A stretch of 5,308 bases of DNA from Desulfobacterales bacterium (lineage in GTDB: Bacteria > Desulfobacterota > Desulfobacteria > Desulfobacterales > SpSt-501). The notes under the pieces are model-generated. The model did no database searches and had not been told where the DNA came from. It saw nothing but the letters and a program-made list of their open reading frames with translations. This document shows, piece after piece, positions 1 to 5,308 of the stretch. Every line of letters starts with the position of its first letter. Positions within the stretch are counted from its first letter, which is position 1. The position numbers and the translations under genes were made by a program. Location: NCBI GenBank assembly GCA_025454275.1, contig JALOOS010000217.1, positions 1-5,308 of the forward strand, written 5' to 3'.

Positions 1-167
1 GTGGCCCCGGCCTTCTCGTACTGGGCGTCGGTGAACCCCGACCCTTCCCCGGCGCGGGTTTCGATCTCCACCGTGTGGCCGCGGGCCGCGAGCTGCTCCA
101 CTCCGGCCGGCGTCATGGCCACCCGGTTCTCCTTGGATTTGATCTCCTTGAGCACTCCGACAATCAT
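1..167 (-). CDS. ald: Alanine dehydrogenase, N-terminal part (runs off left edge)
   Basis: Alanine dehydrogenase catalyses the NAD-dependent interconversion of L-alanine with pyruvate and ammonium in the cytoplasm. Only the first 55 codons are present; the family is usually about 370 residues. The visible protein begins MIVGVLKEIKSKENRVAMTP and continues through GHTVEIETRAGEGSGFTD, which is the typical start of the AlaDh/PNT N-terminal domain. Arg15 matches the Arg known in this family to contact the pyruvate carboxylate. The other catalytic residues (Lys75, His96 and Asp270 in the usual numbering) lie outside the window. The GEGSGF segment fits alanine dehydrogenase better than the related transhydrogenase alpha subunit, but the missing NAD domain would settle it. 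The ATG at 167 is supported by a purine-rich ribosome site just upstream. The gene follows gltA on the same strand after 159 bp. I see no convincing promoter in that gap, so read-through from gltA is possible. Confidence 0.9.
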   Translation of the reverse strand, partial: MIVGVLKEIKSKENRVAMTPAGVEQLAARGHTVEIETRAGEGSGFTDAQYEKAGA

Positions 168-170
168 GGT

Positions 171-180
171 CCCCTCCCTC
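171..180 (-). promoter_or_regulatory. Ribosome binding site of ald
   Basis: On the minus strand the bases GAGGGAGGGG lie 3 nt before the ATG at 167. This fixes the start of the partial ald gene. Confidence 0.6.
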
Positions 181-298
181 TTCGACGTTCTGGTCGCATC
201 ACCGGATTCATTTCATCGGGCCCGGCGCTGTCTGCTCCACGCCTTTTGCGCCGCCCCTGTCTGAAAAAATCACGTTCTGTCCGTCTCCCCCTTATTAT

Positions 299-330
299 TT
301 GAATTCACCCCTCCCAAGGGGTGAATTCAA
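299..330. repeat. Perfect 14-bp inverted repeat (hairpin) on the gltA stop codon
   Basis: The left arm at 299-312 (TTGAATTCACCCCT on the plus strand) is exactly complementary to the right arm at 317-330, with a 4-nt loop at 313-316. The gltA stop codon (327-329) lies inside the stem. The most likely role is forming or protecting the gltA mRNA 3' end, or attenuating read-through into ald. It is not a textbook intrinsic terminator: on the minus strand the stem is followed by AAATAATAAG rather than a T-run, and on the plus strand by AAGAGCGC. A run of six T on the minus strand occurs at 269-264, about 30 nt past the stem, which is too far to serve it. A protein-binding palindrome is an alternative. 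Confidence 0.8.
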
Positions 331-1556
331 GAGCGCTCCTCGATCGGAATATAGGGCCGCTCCTGCGGCCCGGTGTAGAGCTGCCGCGGCCGGCACAGCC
401 GCCATTCGGGGTCCTCCATGCTCTCCTTCCACTGGGCGATCCAGCCCGGCAGCCGGCCGATGGCGAACATCACCGTGAACATATTGGTGGGAATGCCGAT
501 GGCCCGCAGCACGATCCCGCTGTAGAAATCCACATTCGGGTAGAGGTGGTGATCGATGAAGTAATCGTCTTTTAAAGCGATCTCCTCCAGCTCCCGGGCG
601 ACATCCAGCAGCGGGTCGGAGATCGCGAGCTTTTCGAGGAGCACGTGGGCCATCCGCTTCATGATCCGCGCCCGGGGGTCGTAGGTCCGGTAGATGCGGT
701 GCCCGAATCCGGGCAGCCGAAACGGGTCGGAGCGGTCGCGCGCCCGGGCCACCAGCTCGCGCAGGTTCCCGTGGCGGGCGATGGCGTCCAGGGTTTCGAT
801 CACGGCCTGGTTGGCCCCGCCGTGCAGCGGGCCCCAGAGGGCGGCGATCCCGGCGGAGATGGCGGCATAGAGGTTCACCCGGGCGCTGCCCACGACGCGC
901 ACGGCCGCCGTCGAGCAGTTCTGCTCGTGGTCCGCGTGCAGAATCAGAAAGACGTTCAAGGCCTTGACCACGTCCGCGTCGATCTCGTAGGGGCGCACCG
1001 GGGAGTCGAACATCATGTTGAGGAAGTTGGCGCAGTAGGTCAGGTCCGGGCGGGGATAGACCACGGTGTGGCCGCGCGAGATTTTGTAGGACATGGCCGC
1101 CATGGTGCGGACCTTGGAGAGCAGGCGTGTCACCGTGATGTCGATCTCCTCCTCCAGGCGCTGGAGCTCGGGATAGAAGCTGCGCAACGCATTCACCATG
1201 GCGGAAAGGATCCCCATGGGGTGGGAGGAGCGGGGGAAGCTCTGGTAGAAAATCTTCATGTCCTCGTGGACGAGGGAGTGGTCATTTAAAAGAACCGAGA
1301 AACGCGTGAGCGCCTTCTGGGTCGGCAGCTCACCGTTGATCAGCAGGTAGGCCGTCTCCTTGAACGTGGAGCGCTCGGCCAGCTGCTCCACGGGGATGCC
1401 GCGGTAGCGCAGGATCCCCTTCTCGCCGTCGAGAAAGGTGATGGCGCTCTTGCAGCTGCCGGTATTGGCGAAGATCGCCAGCTCCCCCTGCGAGCCGATG
1501 ACAAGAGGCAGGCGGTAGCTTTTGCCCGCATGCGTCAGCGTGACGTGGTCCGTCAT
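327..1556 (-). CDS. gltA: Citrate synthase (type II), with a short internal N-terminal deletion
   Basis: Condenses oxaloacetate with acetyl-CoA to give citrate and CoA, the entry step of the TCA cycle; a cytoplasmic enzyme. The 409-residue protein carries the family signatures in order: SCKSAITFLDGEKGILRYRG (34-53), SHPMG (111-115), HADHEQN (207-213), GPLHGGAN (242-249), GFGHRIY (283-289), YDPRA (292-296), NVDFYSG (341-347) and RPRQLYTG (389-396). The catalytic triad expected from E. coli GltA (His264, His305, Asp362) corresponds to His245, His286 and Asp343. Compared with the usual 427-430 residues, one block is missing near the N-terminus. GSQGELAI (21-28) runs directly into FANTGSC (29-35), without the 16-17 residues ending in DPG found there in relatives. 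I chose the ATG at 1556 because AGGTG lies 5 nt upstream. The longer reading frame opens with a TTG at 1628 that is part of the promoter -35 box. MTDHVTLTHAGKSY also matches the usual family start. Stop is TGA. Confidence 0.95.
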   Translation of the reverse strand: MTDHVTLTHAGKSYRLPLVIGSQGELAIFANTGSCKSAITFLDGEKGILRYRGIPVEQLAERSTFKETAYLLINGELPTQKALTRFSVLLNDHSLVHEDMKIFYQSFPRSSHPMGILSAMVNALRSFYPELQRLEEEIDITVTRLLSKVRTMAAMSYKISRGHTVVYPRPDLTYCANFLNMMFDSPVRPYEIDADVVKALNVFLILHADHEQNCSTAAVRVVGSARVNLYAAISAGIAALWGPLHGGANQAVIETLDAIARHGNLRELVARARDRSDPFRLPGFGHRIYRTYDPRARIMKRMAHVLLEKLAISDPLLDVARELEEIALKDDYFIDHHLYPNVDFYSGIVLRAIGIPTNMFTVMFAIGRLPGWIAQWKESMEDPEWRLCRPRQLYTGPQERPYIPIEERS

Positions 1557-1599
1557 GGGTGCACCTGGTTGCCGGTGGATTCCGGGATCCGGTTCGGTC

Positions 1600-1628
1600 C
1601 CTATACACCATCGACCGGGGAGGGTCAA
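1600..1628 (-). promoter_or_regulatory. Sigma-70-type promoter of gltA
   Basis: Reading the minus strand, TTGACC (1628-1623) is followed by a 17-nt spacer and TATAGG (1605-1600). The -35 box matches the consensus at 5 of 6 positions and the -10 box at 4 of 6, with ideal spacing. Transcription would start near 1593 and give a leader of roughly 37 nt before the gltA ATG. This is inferred from sequence only, but it is the best sigma-70 match I found in the window. Confidence 0.6.
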
Positions 1629-1657
1629 TTTACTCGCCCGTGGGTTTGTGGTACATC
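1629..1657 (+). promoter_or_regulatory. Candidate promoter for the rightward genes
   Basis: TTTACT (1629-1634; 4 of 6 consensus) is followed by a 17-nt spacer and TACATC (1652-1657; 3 of 6). TGG directly precedes the hexamer, giving an extended -10 arrangement. The start point would be near 1664, leaving a leader of about 18 nt that contains the ribosome site at 1669-1677. Its -35 box abuts the gltA -35 box on the other strand. It is a weak match, so an activator may be needed or the true promoter may lie elsewhere in 1557-1681. Confidence 0.3.
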
Positions 1658-1668
1658 ACGGCACACAT

Positions 1669-1677
1669 GGAGGGAGG
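1669..1677 (+). promoter_or_regulatory. Ribosome binding site that sets the start of the 265-residue protein
   Basis: GGAGGGAGG ends 4 nt before the ATG at 1682. An in-frame ATG at 1667 has no purine-rich site upstream and overlaps this one, so 1682 is preferred. Confidence 0.7.
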
Positions 1678-1681
1678 CCGT

Positions 1682-2479
1682 ATGGGCTTCAAGGAAAACC
1701 TGCTCCAGAAAATCCGGATCGACCGGCTCTCCGAACGCGTCCTCGCCAGCCTCGGCCCGCCGGGCAGCGAGGTCAAACTCGACAAGCCGGCGCTGCGCGA
1801 GCTGCTCGGTCTAAGTCCTTATGTACACCGGCGGGAGCGCGACCTCGATCTCTACGTGCATGCAAGCGGCGAGGGCCCGCCCGCGATCCTTGTGCTCGAT
1901 AACGAGCTGCCCATCTACCGTACGACGGTCGCGGATGTCGCGATGCGCAAGAGCCCCGAGGTCGGCGAAATGGTCCGGATCGGAAACATCATCAAGATCC
2001 TCAGGGACTCCGACGTCAAGACAAGCCGCAAGGCGGACTCCCTGCTCGAGGTTCAGGCCGCGTGCATCGCCCGGCTCGACCTCTCCTTCAGCGCCGAGGA
2101 TATCAACGGGATCCGCCGTGACGGGATCGCCTCGCTCGAAAGCCGCTATGCCGAGGGGGTCGAGGAGAGCCTCGCCCTGTTTGCCGAACTCCTGGGGTTC
2201 CGTGAACCCCCGCCGCCCTTCCGCGTGCCCCATTGCTTTGTGACCGGGGCGCTCTTCGCCCGCGACACCGGCGAGCCGGTGTTCGGCCCGGCCGTGGTGT
2301 TCAACCGGATGCACCATGCGCTCCGGTTCACGGAGGAGCGCTTCGGGGCGCAGGAGAAGGAAGCCCTGCCCCGCTTTCACCGGATCGCCTCCGGCCAGGA
2401 GCAAACGGCGGCGGAGGGCGCCGCCGTTTTCGCCCGCCTCCAGGAGCTGGTGTTGAGCTCGCGCGCCGGGGGCAACTGA
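1682..2479 (+). CDS. Conserved-looking soluble protein of unknown function
   Basis: I do not recognise a named domain in this 265-residue protein. It starts MGFKENLLQKIRIDRLSERV, an amphipathic, charged N-terminus with no signal peptide, and I see no membrane segment, so it is probably cytoplasmic. The middle (about 47-135) is rich in charged pairs and alternating hydrophobics: RRERDLDLYVH (50-60), ILVLDNELPIYRTT (69-82), GNIIKILRDSDVKTSRKADS (101-120). The segment 134-172 looks helical and acidic. A Pro stretch (EPPPPF, 175-180) leads into a C-terminal part with PHCFVTGALF (183-192), FNRMHHALRF (207-216) and a final helix. It has only two Cys (128, 185) and no Walker, HTH, Rossmann or CxxC motif. 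Codon use resembles its neighbours, so it looks like a real, native gene. It is divergent from gltA and 69 bp upstream of the kinase gene, so a role linked to that signalling pair or to central metabolism is possible but unproven. Confidence 0.85.
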   Translation: MGFKENLLQKIRIDRLSERVLASLGPPGSEVKLDKPALRELLGLSPYVHRRERDLDLYVHASGEGPPAILVLDNELPIYRTTVADVAMRKSPEVGEMVRIGNIIKILRDSDVKTSRKADSLLEVQAACIARLDLSFSAEDINGIRRDGIASLESRYAEGVEESLALFAELLGFREPPPPFRVPHCFVTGALFARDTGEPVFGPAVVFNRMHHALRFTEERFGAQEKEALPRFHRIASGQEQTAAEGAAVFARLQELVLSSRAGGN

Positions 2480-2527
2480 GCGCCGCCGGCGGCCGCTGCA
2501 ATCGTTCTTTACCGCCTCTCGTCGGAC

Positions 2528-2532
2528 GGAGG
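2528..2532 (+). promoter_or_regulatory. Shine-Dalgarno-like GGAGG upstream of the kinase gene, at long spacing
   Basis: GGAGG ends 16 nt before the ATG at 2549, longer than the usual 5-10 nt, and nothing closer looks like a ribosome site. At normal spacing it faces an in-frame ATT (2537) and an out-of-frame TTG (2538). The kinase start is therefore slightly uncertain. Confidence 0.4.
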
Positions 2533-2548
2533 CCCAATTGACGCCGGC

Positions 2549-3673
2549 ATGGCACGCATCGGCCTGAAATCCCGTATCGTCCTCATCCTGGGCGGTTTTG
2601 CCCTTACCGTCTGCGGTCTCGGACTGATGCTGGTCGTCACCACGTTCAGCATCGACACGCTGGTGGGCTCCCTGCCGGGCCAGGCGGCGGGCGAGGTTGC
2701 ATCGGCCCTCCACGGGCAGGCGCTGCGACTGCGCGTTACGGCCCTCGCCGCGATGGGAAGCACCCTCCTTTTAAGCGCGCTGCTCTACCTGGTGGTCGTC
2801 TACCAGATGGTCCTCCCCCTGCGCCGGCTCATGGCCGAGGCGGCCCGTTACGACGAGCAGGAGGGAGCCGGCGACGAGCTCAAGACATTGAGCCGCCGGG
2901 TCCGGGTCCTGCTGCACGACGTGGACCACACCAGCGTGGAGCTGGAGCGCAGCCGCGAGACGCTCGCCCATGCCGAGAAAATGGCCGTGATGGGCAAGCT
3001 CGCCGCGAACATGGCTCACAGCATCCGCAACCCCTTCACATCGGTCCAGATGCGGCTGTTTTCACTCAGCCGCTCGCTCGATCTCAGCCCGATGCAGAAA
3101 GAAGATCTGGAGGTGATCGCGGCCGAGATCCGCCGCATCGACACGATTCTGCAGAATTTTCTCGAGTTTTCCCGCCCGCCTCGGCTGCAGATGCAGCCGG
3201 TCAGCCCCTCCGCCGTCGTCGATTCCGCCCTCCGTCTCCTGGAGCACCGCCTGCGCGCCTACGGCGTGACCGCGCGGGTTGACCGCAGCGCCCCCCTGCC
3301 CGAGGTCATGGCCGATCCGGAGCAGCTCAAGGAGGTGCTGGTCAACATCATGGTGAACGCCTGCGAGGCCATGCTGCGGGGCGGAGCGATCCTGATCGAG
3401 GAGCGCACGCTCCTCCACCCGCTCCTCAAGCAGGCGGTCATCCGGGTGCAGGACAACGGGCCCGGCATCCCGGCCGCACAGCTGGACAAGCTCTTTCAGC
3501 CCTTTTTCTCCACCAAGGAGGAGGGCACGGGGCTGGGATTGAGCATCGCCCACCGCATCATCGGCGACCACGGCGGGCGGCTCGATGTCGAATCCGCCGA
3601 GGGGCAGGGCGCCGCCTTCATCATCACCATTCCGCTCCGGGAGCAGGGCAATGAGCACGATCCTCATCGTTGA
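2549..3673 (+). CDS. Membrane-bound sensor histidine kinase (HisKA / HATPase)
   Basis: A 374-residue inner-membrane kinase that should autophosphorylate on His and pass the phosphate to the regulator encoded next. Layout: transmembrane helix 1 at about 9-32, a short external loop (about 33-62), transmembrane helix 2 at about 64-88, a HAMP-like linker (about 88-128, including DELKTLSRRVRVLL), a coiled stretch, then HisKA with the H-box around His157 (MAHSIRNPF, 155-163). The HATPase domain has the N-box (Asn266, Asn270), DNGPGIP (302-308), the F-box FQPFFSTKEEG (316-326) and GTGLGL (326-331). The residue after the phospho-His is Ser158, where most HisKA kinases have Glu or Asp. The loop of about 30 residues is too small for a classic periplasmic sensor domain, so the signal may come from within the membrane, the cytoplasm or a partner protein. 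No PAS domain is visible. The ATG at 2549 has its ribosome site 16 nt away; a rare ATT start at 2537 cannot be excluded. The 3' end overlaps the regulator gene by 23 bp. The ligand is unknown. Confidence 0.92.
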   Translation: MARIGLKSRIVLILGGFALTVCGLGLMLVVTTFSIDTLVGSLPGQAAGEVASALHGQALRLRVTALAAMGSTLLLSALLYLVVVYQMVLPLRRLMAEAARYDEQEGAGDELKTLSRRVRVLLHDVDHTSVELERSRETLAHAEKMAVMGKLAANMAHSIRNPFTSVQMRLFSLSRSLDLSPMQKEDLEVIAAEIRRIDTILQNFLEFSRPPRLQMQPVSPSAVVDSALRLLEHRLRAYGVTARVDRSAPLPEVMADPEQLKEVLVNIMVNACEAMLRGGAILIEERTLLHPLLKQAVIRVQDNGPGIPAAQLDKLFQPFFSTKEEGTGLGLSIAHRIIGDHGGRLDVESAEGQGAAFIITIPLREQGNEHDPHR

Positions 3674-5084
3674 CGACGACGACCAGCTGCGACGCAGCTT
3701 CCGCAAGCTGCTCACCGAGGAGGGGTACACGGTGGAAAGCGCCGCCTCCGGCGAGACGGCCGTTCAAAGGGTCCAGAAGCACGCGCCGGACCTTGTCATC
3801 CTCGATATGCGCCTGCCGGGTCAGAGCGGTCTCGAGACCTTCCGCGTGATCCACGACCTCGAACCCAAACTGCCGGTCATCATCATGACCGCCTTCGGCT
3901 CCACCGAAAACGCGATCGAAGCCACCAAGCTCGGCGCCTTCGACTACGTGCTCAAACCCTTCGAGATCCCCGCCATGTTGACCCTGATCGCCCAGGCGCT
4001 GGAGGCCGGCCGGTTCATGCGCTCCCCGGTCGACATGGACGGCAGCCTGGAGCCGGCCAGCCGCGAGGCGATCATCGGCCGCAGCCGCCCGATGCAGGAG
4101 GTCTACAAGGCCATCGGCCGGGTGTCGCCCACCGATGCCACCGTCCTCATCCGGGGGGCGTCGGGCACCGGCAAAGAGCTCGTGGCGCGGGCCATCTACA
4201 CCCATAGCCTGAGGGCCGAGCGGCCGTTTCAGGTGATCAACTGCGTGGCCATTCCGGAGAACCTGCTGGAAAGCGAGCTTTTCGGCTACGAACGGGGCGC
4301 CTTCACCGGCGCGGCCCACCGCCGCCTTGGAAAAATCGAGCAGGCCAACGGCGGCACGGTCTTCCTGGACGAGATCGGCGACATGCCCTTCGGTATTCAG
4401 TCCAAGATCCTGCGCCTGCTCCAGGAGCGCAGCATCGAGCGCCTGGGGGGGCGGGACACCGTTCCCGTCGACGTGCGCATCATCGCCGCCACCAATCGCG
4501 ACCTCGAAAACGCGCTGCAGCAGGGCCGGTTCCGCGAAGACCTGTATTACCGCCTGAAGGTGGTCACCATCAACCTGCCGCCCCTGCACGAACGCCGGGA
4601 GGATATCCCGCTGCTGGTGGAGTATTTCCTCGCGCGCTTTGCCGGCGAGCTCGACATGGACAACCCCGGGATCGTCCCGGAGGCGGTTGCGGAGCTCGCC
4701 CGTTACGACTGGCCGGGCAATGTGCGCGAACTGGCCAACACGATCCAGAAAGCGCTGATTTTCAACCGGGGGGCCCCGGTCCAGGCCGCGGAGGTGGCCC
4801 ATGCCGCCGAGGCGGCGATGGGGCCCGCAGCGGCCTCCCCGGGGGCGGACCCGCCCATGCGCCAGTGGATCCGCCAGGCGCTCAGCGCCGGCCAGGCGCC
4901 GAACCGGTTCGATGCCGCCATGGACCAGTTTGCCAGCCTGCTGATCAGCGAGGCGCTCAACCTCACCCACGGCAACCGGTCCCGGGCGGCCAGGCTGCTC
5001 GGCCTCTCCCGGCCGACCCTGCATTCCAAGATCGACAAATACCGGCTCAAACTGAAAACGGTCGTGGAGGATGAGGGCGACTGA
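3651..5084 (+). CDS. NtrC-family sigma-54-dependent response regulator
   Basis: A 477-residue cytoplasmic transcription activator and the likely partner of the kinase encoded just upstream. Receiver domain (about 3-120): acidic pocket Asp8-Asp9, phospho-acceptor Asp52 in ILDMRLPG, Thr80 and Lys102 (LKPF). AAA+ domain (about 142-370): Walker A GASGTGKE (169-176), the sigma-54-contacting loop GAFTGA (216-221), Walker B GGTVFLDEIGDM (234-245), TNRDL (281-285), the arginine-finger region FREDLYYRL (294-302) and the sensor II segment WPGNVREL (354-361). An Ala/Pro-rich linker (about 380-402) joins a Fis-type helix-turn-helix (about 427-466, with GNRSRAARLLGLSRPTLHSK at 441-460). All residues needed for ATP hydrolysis and sigma-54 activation are present. 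I chose the ATG at 3651 because the receiver begins at once (MSTILIVDDDDQ) and purine-rich GGGAG and AGGG lie just upstream. The reading frame is open further upstream, but those residues lie inside the kinase gene. The 23-bp overlap suggests translational coupling. I found no convincing sigma-54 promoter in the window, so the regulon is unknown. Confidence 0.95.
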   Translation: MSTILIVDDDDQLRRSFRKLLTEEGYTVESAASGETAVQRVQKHAPDLVILDMRLPGQSGLETFRVIHDLEPKLPVIIMTAFGSTENAIEATKLGAFDYVLKPFEIPAMLTLIAQALEAGRFMRSPVDMDGSLEPASREAIIGRSRPMQEVYKAIGRVSPTDATVLIRGASGTGKELVARAIYTHSLRAERPFQVINCVAIPENLLESELFGYERGAFTGAAHRRLGKIEQANGGTVFLDEIGDMPFGIQSKILRLLQERSIERLGGRDTVPVDVRIIAATNRDLENALQQGRFREDLYYRLKVVTINLPPLHERREDIPLLVEYFLARFAGELDMDNPGIVPEAVAELARYDWPGNVRELANTIQKALIFNRGAPVQAAEVAHAAEAAMGPAAASPGADPPMRQWIRQALSAGQAPNRFDAAMDQFASLLISEALNLTHGNRSRAARLLGLSRPTLHSKIDKYRLKLKTVVEDEGD

Positions 5085-5171
5085 CCCGATTGCCCAAAGG
5101 CCGGCGGATATGATACCTTAGCCCGCAGCCGAATCATCGCCGAGCCCCTCGCCCCCGCATCCACACCAACC

Positions 5172-5180
5172 AAAGGAGGT
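5172..5180 (+). promoter_or_regulatory. Strong ribosome binding site of the CBS-domain gene
   Basis: AAAGGAGGT is a full anti-16S match ending 4 nt before the ATG at 5185, the best ribosome site in the window. It predicts high translation of the following gene. Confidence 0.75.
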
Positions 5181-5184
5181 CACC

Positions 5185-5308
5185 ATGCTGGTCAGGAACT
5201 GGATGAACCCGAACCCGGTCACGATCGACGAGGAAGACTCCATGCAGGAGGCCATCAAGCTGATGAAACAGCACGGCATCCGCATGCTGCCGGTGATGCG
5301 CCGCGGCC
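5185..5308 (+). CDS. CBS-domain protein, N-terminal part (runs off right edge)
   Basis: Forty-one complete codons are visible, starting MLVRNWMNPNPVTIDEEDSM and continuing to HGIRMLPVMRRG. This is the first half of a CBS domain: WM.P.PVTI is the opening strand, QEAIKLMKQHGI the helix, and RMLPVM the second strand. CBS pairs bind adenine nucleotides and serve as energy-sensing regulatory modules. In deltaproteobacteria, proteins with this start are often about 150-220 residues, with two CBS domains and sometimes an ACT domain (AcuB-like), but the rest is off the edge so I assign no symbol. The gene lies 100 bp after the regulator on the same strand. The gap (5085-5184) has no clear terminator. 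It contains TATGAT at 5109-5114, a possible -10 box without a well-spaced -35, so the gene could be the operon's last member or have its own promoter. Confidence 0.85.
   Translation, partial: MLVRNWMNPNPVTIDEEDSMQEAIKLMKQHGIRMLPVMRRG

Noticed and set aside
218..240. Sigma-54-like TGGAGC...GC on the minus strand upstream of ald
   Set aside because: The GG and GC are correctly spaced but most other consensus positions, including the TT of the -12 element, do not match; likely chance.
1..302. Plus-strand open frames of 87 and 75 residues over the left end
   Set aside because: They lie antisense to a clear alanine dehydrogenase N-terminus and show no family resemblance.
1649..1664. Sigma-54-like TGGTAC...GGCAC upstream of the unknown gene
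   Set aside because: The GG-to-GC spacing is one base short, the TT of the -12 element is missing, and transcription would begin inside the ribosome site.
2478..2500. GC-rich palindromic stretch after the unknown gene, as a terminator
   Set aside because: It forms only a short stem with a bulge and is not followed by a T-run; ordinary for this base composition.
1811..2713. 300-residue open frame antisense to the unknown protein and the kinase start
   Set aside because: It spans two real genes and their gap, has shadow-like composition, and contains no motif. The plus-strand gene has the good ribosome site.
3624..5024. 466-residue open frame antisense to the response regulator
   Set aside because: It mirrors a high-GC coding gene whose every domain motif is intact. 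Its product is low-complexity (Gly, Ala, Arg, His and Asp rich) with no recognisable domain, and it has no plausible ribosome site.

Overview
The window is about two-thirds G+C, gene-dense and made of housekeeping and signalling genes. I see no phage, transposon, CRISPR or RNA-gene signature. The proteins look most like those of a Desulfobacterota (deltaproteobacterial) organism: a bacterial type II citrate synthase, an NtrC-family two-component pair, and a CBS-domain protein beginning MLVRNWM. That assignment rests on family resemblance read by eye, so it is an inference.

Layout. The left part is transcribed leftward: gltA (citrate synthase, start at 1556, stop at 327), then, after a 159-bp gap, the 5' end of ald (alanine dehydrogenase, start at 167, running off the left edge). 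A perfect 14-bp inverted repeat sits exactly on the gltA stop codon. The right part is transcribed rightward: a 265-residue protein of unknown function (1682-2479), a membrane sensor histidine kinase (2549-3673), an NtrC-type sigma-54 response regulator (3651-5084, overlapping the kinase gene by 23 bp), and the start of a CBS-domain protein (5185 to the right edge). The two arms diverge from a 125-bp region. It holds a near-consensus sigma-70 promoter for gltA and, abutting it, a weaker candidate promoter for the rightward genes. No gap between genes exceeds 160 bp.

Working together. Citrate synthase feeds acetyl-CoA into the TCA cycle, and alanine dehydrogenase links alanine to pyruvate, so the left arm is central carbon and nitrogen metabolism. 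The kinase and regulator form a cognate pair: shared operon, overlapping genes and intact phosphotransfer residues, except for an unusual Ser after the phospho-accepting His. The regulator keeps the GAFTGA loop, so it should act at sigma-54 promoters, but I found no convincing one here and its targets are unknown.

Most worth a second look: citrate synthase lacks a conserved block of about 16-17 residues near its N-terminus while every catalytic motif is intact; the unidentified protein lies between gltA and the kinase; the two divergent promoters appear to share adjoining -35 boxes; and the kinase has a non-canonical H-box. I did not find a clearly new multi-gene system.
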